Origin: Aquarana catesbeiana
Taxonomy: Eukaryota; Chordata; Amphibia; Anura; Ranidae
Reading direction: 5' to 3'
NCBI RefSeq assembly: GCF_042186555.1
Contig: NC_133330.1
Location: forward strand, 346,037,279-346,101,278
DNA: 64,000 nucleotides
A program made the translations under genes and the position numbers. The notes below the pieces were generated by a model. It ran no database searches, was not told where the DNA came from, and saw only the letters and a program-made list of their open reading frames with translations. Positions within the stretch are counted from its first letter, which is position 1. Each line of letters starts with the position of its first letter. Shown here piece by piece: positions 1 through 11,499 of this stretch.

Positions 1-780
1 CCCGGTAGACCAGTGTGGGCCCCCCCCCCGGTAGACCAGTGTGGGCCCCCCCCCCGGTAGACCAGTGTGGGCCCCCCCCCCCGGTAGACCAGTGTGGGCC
101 CCCCCAGGTAGAGCAGTGTGGGCCCCCCCCAGGTAGAGCAGTGTGGGCCCCCCCCAGGTAGAGCAGTGTGGGCCCCCCCCAGGTAGAGCAGTGTGGGCCC
201 CCCCCAGGTAGAGCAGTGTGGGCCCCCCCCAGGTAGAGCAGTGTGGGCCCCCCCCAGGTAGAGCAGTGTGGGCCCCCCCAGGTAGAGCAGTGTGGGCCCC
301 CCCCAGGTAGAGCAGTGTGGGCCCCCCCCAGGTAGAGCAGTGTGGGCCCCCCCCGGTAGAGCAGCCCACTATGTCCGCCAATAACTCAATGTGGCCCCTG
401 ATAGAGCAGAGGGGACCCCAGCTGATGAGTGCTTCCCCTGGTAGAGCAATAAGGGCCCTGAGAATCACTGTGGCCCCTGGATGACCAGGGTGATCTCCAA
501 AAGCCCAGAGTGTACAATGCAGTAGTGGCCCCTGGTAGAGAAGTCCGGCCCCAACTGCTAAGTGTGGCCCTTGGCTCAGTGCGGTCTCTCTATCCCACTG
601 CAATCTCTGATAACTTAGAGTGTCCCCTAATAGAGCAATGAGGACCAGTGTGACCCGTGTAGAGGAATGTGGCCCCTGATACAGCAACAAGGCGTCCCTC
701 TACTTTGGCCCCTGTATACCATTGGAGCCCCCTGATGATCAGTGTGTCTCATACAGAGTGGCCCCTGTAGTACACCATGT
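1..780. repeat. GC-rich minisatellite, about 25-26 bp unit, decaying to the right
   Basis: The unit is GGTAGAGCAGTGTGGG followed by a C run of 7-10 bases. About 13 copies are near-perfect up to position 360. The first four copies read GGTAGACCAGTGTGGG, a sub-variant. From 361 to 780 the same words (GTGGCCCCTG, TAGAGCA) recur with heavy divergence, so this part is the decayed flank of the array or of the next one. No gene is seen here. Confidence 0.9.
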
Positions 781-1965
781 CCTCAATGTCTCAGTGTGGC
801 CCCTGTAGAGCAGAGTGGCCCCCAGTCTCAGTGTGGCCCCTGTAGAGCAGAGTGGCCCCCAGTCTCAGTGTGGCCCCTGTAGAGCAGAGTGGCCCCCAGT
901 CTCAGTGGGGCCCCTGTAGAGCAGAGTGGCCCCCAGTCTCAGTGGGGCCCCTGTAGAGCAGAGTGGCCCCCAGTCTCAGTGGGGCCCCTGTAGAGCAGAG
1001 TGGCCCCCAGTCTCAGTGGGGCCCCTGTAGAGCAGAGTGGCCCCCAGTCTCAGTGGGGCCCCTGTAGAGCAGAGTGGCCCCCAGTCTCAGTGGGGCCCCT
1101 GTAGAGCAGAGTGGCCCCCAGTCTCAGTGGGGCCCCTGTAGAGCAGAGTGGCCCCCAGTCTCAGTGGGGCCCCTGTAGAGCAGAGTGGCCCCCAGTCTCA
1201 GTGGGGCCCCTGTAGAGCAGAGTGGCCCCCAGTCTCAGTGGGGCCCCTGTAGAGCAGAGTGGCCCCCAGTCTCAGTGGGGCCCCTGTAGAGCAGAGTGGC
1301 CCCCAGTCTCAGTGGGGCCCCTGTAGAGCAGAGTGGCCCCCAGTCTCAGTGGGGCCCCTGTAGAGCAGAGTGGCCCCCAGTCTCAGTGGGGCCCCTGTAG
1401 TCCTCAATGTCTCAGTGTGGCCCCTGTAGAGCAGAGTGGCCCCCAGTCTCAGTGTGGCCCCTGTAGAGCAGAGTGGCCCCCAGTCTCAGTGGGGCCCCTG
1501 TAGAGCAGAGTGGCCCCCAGTCTCAGTGGGGCCCCTGTAGAGCAGAGTGGCCCCCAGTCTCAGTGGGGCCCCTGTAGAGCAGAGTGGCCCCCAGTCTCAG
1601 TGGGGCCCCTGTAGAGCAGAGTGGCCCCCAGTCTCAGTGAGGCCCCTGTAGAGCAGAGTGGCCCCCAGTCTCAGTGGGGCCCCTGTAGAGCAGAGTGGCC
1701 CCCAGTCTCAGTGGGGCCCCTGTAGAGCAGAGTGGCCCCCAGTCTCAGTGGGGCCCCTGTAGAGCAGAGTGGCCCCCAGTCTCAGTGGGGCCCCTGTAGT
1801 CCTCAATGTCTCAGTGTGGCCCCTGTAGAGCAGAGTGGCCCCCAGTCTCAGTGTGGCCCCTGTAGAGCAGAGTGGCCCCCAGTCTCAGTGGGGCCCCTGT
1901 AGAGCAGAGTGGCCCCCAGTCTCAGTGGGGCCCCTGTAGTCCTCAATGTCTCAGTGTGGCCCCCC
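781..1965. repeat. 37-bp minisatellite with higher-order blocks
   Basis: The unit is GTCTCAGTGGGGCCCC followed by TGTAGAGCAGAGTGGCCCCCA, about 30 copies. A distinct spacer, GTCCTCAATGTCTCAGTGTG, recurs near 780, 1400, 1798 and 1938, so blocks of units were copied as larger segments. The words TAGAGCAG and GTGGCCCC are shared with the array at 1-780, which suggests one origin. Confidence 0.9.
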
Positions 1966-2014
1966 CAGTCCAGCTCCTGTGTATCTCTCTTGTCTGGTCA
2001 GTGTGGCCCCTGTG

Positions 2015-2520
2015 ACTCACCGAGTGTGTGTGGCCCCTGGCCCCCCGCCGTCACTCTCCGGCCGCCATGTTGCTCCTCGGAGCTCTGACTCTCCTCAGCG
2101 ATCAACGCAGCTCTAAAAGGGGGCGGGAACCTCCAGCGAGTACCGCCCACTACTCCCCGCCCCCCCACCAATCACACCTCGTCGCTCCTGACTTACGGCT
2201 CGTCCGCCCCGCCAATCACAAGACAGAACTCTAGTAAATATGGCTCGCCCCCCTCTCCCACCCTTCCCGCCTATTTCACCTCTTGGCCAATGGGGAGAAG
2301 GGGGCGCGGCAAGGCTGCGTAGCCGAAAGTTAGTAAATAGAACGTTGCTCTCCGGAGATTGGTCCGCCGTGGCTGAGGGGGGCGGGGATCTGCCGTATCA
2401 CCCTCCGGCCAATCGACTGATCCGAACCGCAGACTGACGGAGATCTAAACCAATCACAGGGGAAAAGCCTCGGCTGACAGCGCTGATCCCGGCGGCCAGC
2501 GGCAGGGGGCGATGACAGAC
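2015..2520. promoter_or_regulatory. CpG-rich, CCAAT-box-dense promoter-like block
   Basis: This is a non-repetitive GC- and CpG-rich segment between two minisatellites. It holds at least six CCAAT or ATTGG boxes: CCAATCACA near 2168, 2212 and 2450, CCAATGGGG near 2288, ATTGGTCC near 2359 and CCAATCGAC near 2410. Such clusters mark vertebrate CpG-island promoters, often bidirectional ones. The short open frames here (68 and 65 codons) have no recognisable features and I do not call them genes. I see no clear TATA box or convincing first coding exon. Direction and target are unknown. Confidence 0.45.
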
Positions 2521-2818
2521 GCAGGCAGCTTAAAGGGCCAGTCACCACAAAAATAAAAAACCTCCATTCATAAAATATCTGACAAATCCCATTCAGAAAT
2601 GTCTGTAAAAAAATCCTCCTTAGTCTGTGTATGACGTCATTCCAAAACAAATCTTAAACATACCCCGCCCCCGCTCCTAAATGTACCCCGCCCCCGCTCC
2701 TAAATGTACCCCGCCCCCGCTCCAGAGCATACCCCGCCCCCGCTCCTAAATGTACCCCGCCCCCGCTCCTAAATGTACCCCGCCCCCGCTCCAGAGCATA
2801 CCCCGCCCCCGCTCCTAA

Positions 2819-3508
2819 ATGTACCCCGCCCCGCTCCTAAATGTACCCCGCCCCCGCTCCAGAGTGTACCCCGCCCCCGCTCCTAAATGTACCCCGCCCC
2901 CGCTCCAGAGCGTACCCCGCCACCCCGCTCCTAAATGTACCCCACCCCCGCTCCTAAATGTACCCCGCCCCCGCTCCAGAGCGTACCCCGCCACCCCGCT
3001 CCTAAATGTACCCCACCCCCGCTCCAGAGCGTACCCCGCCCCCACTCCTAAATGTACCCTACCCCGCCCCCGCTCCTAAATGTACCCCGCCCCCGCTCCT
3101 AAATGTACCCCACCCCCGCTCCTAAATGTACCCCGCCCCCGCTCCAGAGCGTACCCCGCCACCCCGCTCCTAAATGTACCCCACCCCCGCTCCAGAGCGT
3201 ACCCCGCCCCCACTCCTAAATGTACCCTACCCCGCCCCCGCTCCTAAATGTACCCCGCCCCGCTCCTAAATGTACCCCGCCCCCGCTCCAGAGTGTACCC
3301 CGCCCCCGCTCCTAAATGTACCCCGCCCCCGCTCCAGAGCGTACCCCGCCACCCCGCTCCTAAATGTACCCCACCCCCGCTCCTAAATGTACCCCGCCCC
3401 CGCTCCAGAGCGTACCCCGCCACCCCGCTCCTAAATGTACCCCACCCCCGCTCCAGAGCGTACCCCGCCCCCACTCCTAAATGTACCCTACCCCGCCCCC
3501 GCTCCTAA
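2819..3508. repeat. 429-bp segmental duplication inside the GC-box array
   Basis: The stretch beginning at 2819 is repeated exactly, 429 bp later, for at least 260 bp, including its irregular units. This shows recent block duplication rather than unit-by-unit slippage. Confidence 0.8.
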
Positions 3509-5914
3509 ATGTACCCCACCCCCGCTCCAGAGCGTACCCCGCCCCCACTCCTAAATGTACCCTACCCCGCCCCCGCTCCTAAATGTACCCCGCCCCCGCT
3601 CCTAAATGTACCCCGCCCCCGCTCCAGAGCGTACCCCGCCCCCGCTCCTAAATGTACCCGCCCCCGCTCCAGAGCGTACCCCGCCCCCGCTCCTAAATGT
3701 ACCCGCCCCCGCTCCAGAGCGTACCCCGCCCCCACTCCTAAATGTACCCGCCCCCGCTCCAGAGCGTACCCCGCCCCCACTCCTAAATGTACCCTACTCC
3801 GCCCCCGCTCCTAAATGTACCCCGCCCCCGCTCCAGAGCGTACCCCGCCCCCGCTCCTAAATGTACCCCGCCCCCACTCCTAAATGTACCCGCCCCCGCT
3901 CCAGAGCGTACCCCGCCCCCACTCCTAAATGTACCCTACTCCGCCCCCGCTCCTAAATGTACCCCGCCCCCACTCCAGAGCGTACCCCGCCCCCGCTCCT
4001 AAATGTACCCCGCCCCCGCTCCTAAATGCACCCCGCCCCCGCTCCTAAATGTACCCCGCCCCCGCTCCAGAGCGTACCCCGCCCCCACTCCTAAATGTAC
4101 CCCGCCCCCGCTCCAGAGCGTACCCCGCCCCCGCTCCTAAATGTACCCCGCCCCCGCTCCTAAATGTACCCGCCCCCGCTCCAGAGCGTACCCCGCCCCC
4201 ACTCCTAAATGTACCCTACCCCGCCCCGCTTCTAAATGTACCCCGCCCCCGCTCCAGAGCGTACCCCGCCCCCACTCCTAAATGTACCCTACCCCGCCCC
4301 CGCTCCTAAATGTACCCGCCCCCGCTCCAGAGCGTACCCCGCCCCCGCTCCTAAATGTACCCGCCCCCGCTCCAGAGCGTACCCCGCCCCCACTCCTAAA
4401 TGTACCCTACTCCGCCCCCGCTCCTAAATGTACCCGCCCCCGCTCCAGAGCGTACCCCGCCCCCACTCCTAAATGTACCCTACCCCGCCCCCGCTTCTAA
4501 ATGTACCCCGCCCCCGCTCCAGAGCGTACCCCGCCCCCACTCCTAAATGTACCCTACCCCGCCCCCGCTCCTAAATGTACCCCACCCCCGCTCCAGAGCA
4601 TACCCCGCCCCCGCTCCTAAATGTACCCGCCCCCGCTCCTAAATGTACCCGCTCCAGAGCGTACCCCGCCCCGCTCCTAAATGTACCCGCCCCCGCTCCA
4701 GAGCGTACCCCGCCCCCACTCCTAAATGTACCCTACTCCGCCCCCGCTCCTAAATGTACCCCACCCCCGCTCCAGAGCGTACCCCGCCCCCACTCCTAAA
4801 TGTACCCTACTCCGCCCCCGCTCCTAAATGTACCCCGCCCCCGCTCCAGAGCGTACCCCGCCCCCGCTCCTAAATGTACCCCGCCCCCGCTCCTAAATGT
4901 ACCCCGCCCCCGCTCCAGAGCGTACCCCGCCCCCGCTCCTAAATGTACCCGCCCCCGCTCCAGAGCGTACCCCGCCCCCACTCCTAAATGTACCCCGCCC
5001 CCGCTCCAGAGCGTACCCCGCCCCCGCTCCTAAATGTACCCCGCCCCCGCTCCAGAGCGTACCCCGCCCCCGCTCCTAAATGTACCCGCCCCCGCTCCAG
5101 AGCGTACCCCGCCCCCACTCCTAAATGTACCCTACCCCGCCCCCGCTTCTAAATGTACCCCGCCCCCGCTCCAGAGCGTACCCCGCCCCCACTCCTAAAT
5201 GTACCCTACCCCGCCCCCGCTCCTAAATGTACCCCGCCCCCGCTCCAGAGCGTACCCCGCCCCCGCTCCTAAATGTACCCTACCCCGCCCCCGCTCCTAA
5301 ATGTACCCCGCCCCGCTCCTAAATGTACCCTACCCCGCCCCCGCTCCTAAATGTACCCCGCCCCCGCTCCAGAGCGTACCCCGCCCCCGCTCCTAAATGT
5401 ACCCCGCCCCCGCTCCAGAGCGTACCCCGCCCCCGCTCCTAAATGTACCCCGCCCCCGCTCCTAAATGTACCCCGCCCCCGCTCCAGAGCGTACCCCGCC
5501 CCCGCTCCTAAATGTACCCCGCCCCCGCTCCAGAGCGTACCCCGCCCCCGCTCCTAAATGTACCCGCCCCCGCTCCAGAGCGTACCCCACCCCCACTCCT
5601 AAATGTACCCTACCCCGCCCCTGCTTCTAAATGTACCCCGCCCCCGCTCCAGAGCGTACACCGCCCCCACTCCTAAATGTACCCTACCCCGCCCCCGCTT
5701 CTAAATGTACCCCGCCCCCGCTCCAGAGCGTACCCCGCCCCCACTCCTAAATGTACCCTACCCCGCCCCCGCTCCTAAATGTACCCCGCCCCCGCTCCAG
5801 AGCGTACCCCGCCCCCGCTCCTAAATGTACCCCGCCCCCGCTCCAGAGCATACCCCGCCCCCGCTCCTAAATGTACCCTGCCCCCGCTCCAGAGCGTACC
5901 CTGCCCCCACTCCT

Positions 5915-6180
5915 AAATGTACCCCGCCCCGCTCCTAAATGTACCCCGCCCCCGCTCCAGAGCGTACCCCGCCCCGCTCCTAAATGTACCCCGCCCCCGC
6001 TCCAGAGCGTACCCCGCCCCGCTCCTAAATGTACCCCGCCCCCGCTCCAGAGCGTACCCCGCCCCGCTCCTAAATGTACCCCGCCCCCGCTCCAGAGCGT
6101 ACCCCGCCCCGCTCCTAAATGTACCCCGCCCCCGCTCCAGAGCGTACCCCGCCCCGCTCCTAAATGTACCCCGCCCCCGC
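5915..6180. repeat. Homogeneous 45-bp dimer block of the GC-box array
   Basis: Six nearly identical dimers, each one TAAATG-type and one AGAGCG-type unit with a one-base-shorter C run, lie in tandem. The 45-bp period is an exact multiple of three, so plus-strand frames stay open here by chance. Confidence 0.8.
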
Positions 6181-6261
6181 TCTTATAGGTACCCCACCCC
6201 CGCTCCAGAGCATACCCCGCCCCCGCTCCTAAATGTACCCTGACGGATGACGATAGACGTA

Positions 6262-6795
6262 CGGTGTTTCGTCAGATCCGGCGACCCGTTAGAATGTGTA
6301 ACGGAAGTGACGTTCCGTCGCCGCCATCTTCCTACACCCCGCACTACTCCACAGTAAGAATTCACTGAGAAGGGGGCAAGCAGACATGTTGTTACACCCG
6401 CCGGAGTTTTGCATTTTACACTTATTTATAACAGTAAAGTGAGTTTATATAAGGAAATACAGCAGTCTGACTGGTTAGATGTTGAATTTTAAAAGCAGCG
6501 GCAAACATGCGGATCTCACAGGTTTGTAATCTGACAGAAATTCGCTGCTTTTAAAATTAAACCTCTAAACATTCAGATGACCTAAGTACTGAATTTCACG
6601 ATATAAACTCACTTTACTGTTAAAAAAAAAGTGTAAAATGCACAACTCCGGTGGGTGTACCAAGATGTCCGCCTTCCCCCTTCTCAGTGTATCCTTACTG
6701 TGGAGGGGTGCGGGGTGTAGCAAGATGGCGGCAACTCAACGTAACTTCCGTTACACATTCTGACGGGTCGCCTAACCTGATGAAACAACGGACAT
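6262..6795. mobile_element. Fold-back MITE with about 190-bp inverted arms
   Basis: The left arm (about 6262-6450) and the reverse complement of the right arm (about 6600-6795) share CGACCCGT, AATGTGTAACGGAAGT, CGCCGCCATCTT, CTACACCCCGCAC, TTTTACACTT and AGTAAAGTGAGTTTATAT. A second inner inverted repeat (AAAAGCAGCG with CGCTGCTTTT) lies near 6490 and 6545. No coding capacity is seen. Related fragments lie near 7815-8030 and 6960 bp to the right of kb 50, at 56951-57115. Confidence 0.8.
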
Positions 6796-6878
6796 CTTGG
6801 TTTGCAGAGCGGCCATGTTGGATGTGGGCAGCTGCCGACTTTACTTTTTCAAGTATGAGACAGAGTTGAGTACTGATA

Positions 6879-7032
6879 GAGTCACCACCTCATCCCTTTA
6901 AACCCGAAGACATATTAATTACTGGGGTTCTGAGGCTGATTAAGGTGATAATTAAACTCACTTGTTGCCTTATCTGCATTTAATTAGCCTTCAGAACTTG
7001 TGTTCGGGTTTAAAGGGATGAGGTGGCAACTC
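6879..7032. mobile_element. 154-bp MITE with TA target duplication
   Basis: The terminal inverted repeats share CCACCTCATCCCTTTAAACC. The element is bounded by TA on both sides (6877-6878 and 7033-7034), fitting a Tc1/mariner-type target. It has no coding capacity. Confidence 0.7.
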
Positions 7033-7089
7033 TACGTACTGAGCTGACATGGTTATCTCTTTACAGTACTAAAAATAAAAGTTTATCAT

Positions 7090-7810
7090 CTTAAAGAGGA
7101 ACTGCAGTCTACTCACATAATTTGAAATAAAAACATCTTTGCCATTCTGAAGCTTCCCTCCAACCACTTTGCATATTATTTTATATATACTGTCATTCTG
7201 TACTTTGCCAAATATGCTGCGGAAATCTCCCTCCACTGAGTCTGGCTGCAGCCATTTTAACTGTGGGCAGCTGAAGCTGCTGCCTGTTCACTTCCTGGAT
7301 TTACACAGAGGCACACCTCCAGCTCTGCAGCTCTCATTGGCCCTCTTATGACTCATTCCCCCCCCCCCCTCCCTTCCTGGCAAATTCTCACTAGAGTGAG
7401 AGAGAGAGCTCTGCATAAGCCATAAATCATACGCCTAGGCTAATGACCAGACAGGAAACAGGAAGTGGCTGTATAAGGGATTTACTGGCAGAAAAAAAAA
7501 ATGTTTTACTATCCAAAGTTAAAACAACAACAACAAGAGGAGAAGATTTAATAGATGGAAAGATGAAAACATGACCGAAGTCCCGCTTTATGTACATTTT
7601 CCCCCCTAAATGATGATAACTGTATAGTAAGGTTACCATCAGTCCTGTTTCCCAGGATTTATCCCCAGGAACTGTAAACTCCGCAGTACATTATTGTTAT
7701 TATAAAGCGCCAATAGTTTATGTCGCGATTTACAATATAAAGGGGGACGGTACAACCACAATACAGTTCAATACGGAAGGAATACCGTCAATTCAAAAAT
7801 GGCAGTTAGT
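7090..7810. repeat. Probable interspersed frog repeat, no gene seen
   Basis: The stretch starts AAAGAGGAACTGCAGTCT, which I recall as the start of an abundant ranid repeat. It continues through a G/C-balanced segment with a C run near 7360 and a GAGAGAGAG stretch near 7398. Near 7690 lies TATAAAGCGCCAATAG, another common frog repeat word. I see no splice-supported frame. Confidence 0.35.
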
Positions 7811-7814
7811 ATAA

Positions 7815-8060
7815 GAGCCAGTTTTCCGTCAGAATCGGCGACCCGTCAGATTAGGTAACGGAAGTGAAGTTTCGTCAGCTGCGCATTGCGTTCCACCGCT
7901 ACCAGGTTTGCTAATCTGACAGAACACCTGCAGTCAGGAGAAGTTGGCAGCGGACATCTTACTACACCCAGCTACGTCTTGAAATTTCACAGGCATCTTA
8001 GCAATAAAGTGAACATACTGTATACACATAAATATAATATATTGACATCTGTGATTGAGG
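7815..8060. mobile_element. Degenerate relative of the fold-back MITE at 6262
   Basis: It shares CGGCGACCCGTCAGA, GTAACGGAAGTGA, TACACCC and AATAAAGTGAACATA with the 6.3-kb element, in the same order, but the second arm is missing or replaced. Confidence 0.55.
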
Positions 8061-8094
8061 CTGATCCTGCCTGGTTCTGCCCTTCCCCCCTATA

Positions 8095-8595
8095 AACTGA
8101 CCACGGTTTATCATGGCTGCTGACATATGACACCGTGGTCAGTTGACGTGCCTCCTTCACCTGCTGTGTCTCCTCTCTGCTCTCCCCCCGTCCTCTTCCC
8201 CCTCCCCCTGCCTGCCTGTCAGCTCCAGACACTGCCCCCCCCCCCCCCGCTGCTGCTATAAAAAAACAATATCATATGTATACCATCCCATCTGTTATAT
8301 AATGCTATGTATCCCAGTGCCTGTATGAAAAAATGTACCTTATCTTAGAGCGTCTCACGACACTCACATGACTCCTCGACCCTCTGCTCCTCTTCCCCCC
8401 TCCTTCTGGCTGACGTCAGCGGGAGTTCTCAGCCCCTCCCACTATAGCTGTCAGCCAGGGAGAGGAGAGAGCCGTGAGTGCCGGGAGACATTCTGATATA
8501 AGGTATAATCTGCTTTTTTTTTTTTTCTATAGCACCGGCACTGGGACACATAACATTATATAACAGATGGGATGGTATACATATGATATAGGGGC
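8095..8595. mobile_element. Inverted-repeat element with a duplicated segment
   Basis: The segment 8095-8235 (ACTGACCACGGTTTATCATG onward) is repeated in direct orientation at 8983-9130. Its start is a small palindrome: ACTGACCACGG pairs with CCGTGGTCAGT 36 bp on. In addition 8268-8325 (ATCATATGTATACCATCCCA) is the reverse complement of 8530-8588, forming 60-bp arms around a pyrimidine-rich loop. Both look like non-autonomous transposons. No gene is seen. Confidence 0.55.
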
Positions 8596-8877
8596 TTAAC
8601 AACCACCTAAAGTACAGAACGTAGTCTTTGAGAAACAGTCTGGGTGGGCCGTGAATCTTGTTGCTGAGGCACATAAACTGCTTCTGTTAGTGGCAAGTGA
8701 TAATTACGGGGCTTGAATGGATGAATTCTTCCTTCCGGGCGAATTCGGTATATTGGTATTTTGGGCAACTAATCACAGATGAAGGGCTGAGACTTTCACC
8801 GCTCAGCTGGCTTATGTTCCCCATGGATTCCCAGATTCCTCAGCAGCATTCCATCATCGGGTTTTAGGACCTGCACC

Positions 8878-9353
8878 CTCGGACCCCTTTCACACTGAGG
8901 CGCTAAAAATATCGCCTGCATAGCGCCTGTAAAGAGCCTCTCCTGTCTCTCCCGAAGACTTTCACGCTGCAGTGGTGCGCTTAACTGACCACGGTTTATC
9001 ATGGCTGCTGAGATATGACACCGTGGTCAGTTGACATCCCTCCTTCACCTGCTGTGTCTCCTCTCTGCTCTCCCCCCCCCCGTCCTCTTCCCCCTCCCCC
9101 TGCCTGCCTGTCAGCTCCAGACACTGCCCCGCATCTTTGCAGCGCCCCTGCCCGTTGAAAACAATGGGGCAGGGCCGCCAAACCACCGCTGCAGCGGCGC
9201 TTGGCGGGCGGTTTTAACCCTTTTCTGGCCGATAGCGGGGTTAAAACCACCCCGCTGGCGGCTCAATAGCGCCGCTAAAACTACGGTAAAGCGGCGCTAA
9301 AAATAGCGCCGCTTTACCGCCGATGCCTGCCCGCCCCAGTGTGAATGGGCCCT
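8878..9353. mobile_element. MITE with CATTCACACTGGGGC-type ends
   Basis: The left end CCCTTTCACACTGAGGCGC and the right end GCCCCAGTGTGAATGGGC are inverted copies. Internal self-complementary segments (AGCGCCGCTAAAACTACGG and GCGGCGCTAAAAATAGCGCC) lie near 9265-9310. The copy of the 8095 segment at 8983-9130 sits inside and is probably a nested insertion. Confidence 0.5.
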
Positions 9354-9379
9354 TACTGTTCTTACCCCCTCCCTCTTTT

Positions 9380-10390
9380 TTTATTAACCTTACTTCCCTA
9401 CCGGGCCATAGTAAAATGACGTCCTCTCTTAGGCGACGGGAGGGGACTCCCCTCCCTCCCGCCCCGATCCGGTGCTTCTCCGGGCTCTCCCGTGCCATCG
9501 GGAAAGAATCAGCTGGCACCGGATGGCAATGATAGAGATTTCCGGTGACCAGATGGTCACCAGTCATCTCTATGACTGTCGGAGGCCCGGGCGTGACGTT
9601 ATGACGTCACGCCCGGGTTCCCGGATGTAAGTAAAGCCGCGATCGTGGCTATCAGCATGAGATCGGTGAATTTTTTTTCTCGATCTCATGCTTTCCAGCC
9701 TGGAGGAGAGATGTGGGGTCTTATTGACCCCGCACCTCTCTCCATAAAGAGGACCTGTCACAATAGATTCCTATTACAAGGGATGTTTACATTCCTTGTA
9801 ATAGGAATAAAAGTGATCAAAAAGATAAAAATGTAAAAAGAAGTGTAAAAATAAAAAAAAATTAAGTAAAATAAAAAAAAAAAAAGAAAAAGAAAAACGC
9901 CCCTGTCCCAGGTAGCTTGCGCTCAGAAGCGAAAGCACACGCAAGTCCCGCCCACATATGTAAACGCCATTCAAACCACACATGTGAGGTATCGCCGCGT
10001 GCGTTAGAGCGTGCGCAAGAATTCTAGCTCTACACCTCCTCTGTAACTCTAAACTGGTAACCTGTAAAAAATTTTCAAAGCGTCGTCTATGGAGATTTTT
10101 AAGTACCGAAGTTTGGCGCTATTCCATGAGTGTGCACAATTCTAAAGCCTGACATGTTAGGTATCTATTTACTCGGGGTAACATCGTCTTTCACATTATA
10201 CTAAAAATTGGGCTAACTTTGCTGTTTTGTTATTTTTTAATTCAGGGAACCGTTTTTTTTTCCAAAAAAAAAGGCGTTTAAAAAATTATTGCGCAAATAC
10301 TGTGCGAGATAAAAAGTTGCAATGACCGCCATTTTATTCCCTAGGGTGTCTGCTAAAAAAAAACATTTATAATGTTTGGGGGTTCTGCAG
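9380..10390. mobile_element. TTAA-type interspersed repeat, interior and right part
   Basis: The order is a GC-rich section (GACGTCACGCCCGGG), a palindrome around GATCTCATGC (9660 and 9685), an A-rich run near 9850-9895, then GTAAACGCCATTCAAACC, CTAGCTCTACACCTCC and TTTTATTCCCTAGGGTGTC. The last three words recur in the element at 57.1-60.6 kb (there GTAAACGCATGC and TCTCTAAGGTGTCTGC), so the two are family members. No intact gene is seen. Confidence 0.5.
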
Positions 10391-10560
10391 GAAAAACGCA
10401 GCATGTTCTACTTTTTTTTTTTCTGGAACTGGACAGCCCCGGCACTGAAATCACTGGTGTGAACTGTGCCATTGAAAACCATATAACCTGCTTCCCATGC
10501 GTTTTTGATGCTGAGAAGAAACGCACTGGACTGCATGTGGTGTGAACTGACCCTAAATAC
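10391..10560. mobile_element. Fragment of a MITE ending GGTGTGAACTGACCCT
   Basis: The right end GTGGTGTGAACTGACCCT resembles the CGGTTCACAC-type terminal repeats of other elements here. A matching left end was not found, so it is probably truncated. Confidence 0.35.
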
Positions 10561-10599
10561 AAGGAGGACACATAAAAAATAAACAGTTATTGTTTACAC

Positions 10600-11140
10600 C
10601 ACACAAGTGTATTGCAACCGGCTTCAGTGCATAGATCTGCATGGAATGTGCGTTTACTAACTGTCAGTCACATTGATGCAAACAGTGAGAGCTGATTGTC
10701 AGTTAGGTTGCCATGGTGATGCCCAGGGAGGTGGTATAAGAAGGTGCAGGCAGGGCACAGCTCGGTCTTATATAAGACTTCAGTATAAGCCGGGATATTA
10801 GTACAGAAATATGGGGGGGGGGGTGATTATAACATAACGGCGGCTCCATAGACAGACAGCAGAAGGAGACTGAAAAGTGACAGTTGGAATCGGCCGGCTC
10901 TCATGAGATTCAGAAAAAAATAACTAACTGTCACCCGGCTAAAGAAAAAACAAAATCTTTATTCCTGGATTAACCAATCGCTGTCCAAAGCAATTTTTAT
11001 CATTTCCCATAATCAGTATTTTGCTAGAAACATACTTTGAACCCCTCAGAGTCCAATGAAGTGTGTGTTTGTTCACTTTAAAAAAGTTGCAAAATTGAAA
11101 AAAAAAAATTGAAAAAAAAAAACGGTCAGTTGATGACATC
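10600..11140 (+). promoter_or_regulatory. Possible promoter region upstream of the repeat-protein locus
   Basis: The unique-looking sequence near 10730-10790 contains GGTATAAGAAGG and TCTTATATAAGAC, which could serve as TATA elements. Parts of 10800-10930 (ATAGACAGACAGCAG, GACTGAAAAGTGACAGTTGG) recur in the duplicated block at 11.6 and 12.4 kb, so some of it is repeat. The promoter role is inferred only from position and the TATA-like words. Confidence 0.25.
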
Positions 11141-11149
11141 ACAGCGCAG

Positions 11150-11310
11150 GGCTTGATAAGCAGCTGCAGGGAGAGCAGAGCTCAGTGTCTTCTCTGACTC
11201 CGGTCTGTGAACACACCCCTTTGCTTTCTGCTGCAGAAAGTGCGATTTGGATTGTGTTTTTATAAACCAATCGTTTCCTATTCCGACCGTCCTTCATTCT
11301 ATTCATTCAA
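11150..11310 (+). other. Candidate non-coding first exon of the repeat-protein locus
   Basis: The stretch GCAGGGAGAGCAGAGCTCAG and on is moderately GC-rich, has no ATG-led frame of note and ends at CATTCAA|GTAAGT, an almost ideal splice donor (GT at 11311-11312). The next good acceptor downstream in a gene-like setting is at 15003-15004, one base before a signal-peptide ATG. That makes this a plausible 5' UTR exon. It could equally be a chance donor, and transcript data would decide. Confidence 0.3.
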
Positions 11311-11499
11311 GTAAGTCTTTTTTCATCCTTCTGAATTATTTTTAGGAATTTTTTTTTTTTTTTTTACTTTTTTTTTTTTCTTTTCACACCAAATACACTC
11401 AGACATCTCATCTGCCTGGCAGCTCAGCAAACCCGATCACACTCCCACAATACACAGGGGGGGAGGGGCACCAAAGTGACAGTTGTATCCAATGGTATT

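Larger units (their letters stand above)
2655..6240. repeat. 23-bp GC-box minisatellite, about 150 units
   Basis: Two alternating unit types make up the array: TAAATGTACCCCGCCCCCGC TCC and AGAGCGTACCCCGCCCCCGC TCC. One-base changes in the C runs give 22-24 bp lengths. Each unit carries CCCCGCCCCC, the reverse of a GC box (Sp1/KLF-type site). Because 23 is not a multiple of 3, the proline-rich open frames crossing it are by-products, not genes. The minus strand carries paired runs of four to five G at every unit. Confidence 0.95.

Noticed and set aside
2819..6243. Many proline-rich open frames of 60-108 codons on the plus strand
   Set aside because: They are by-products of a stop-poor 23-bp minisatellite. 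The period is not a codon multiple, frames change with each indel, and there are no splice or start signals.
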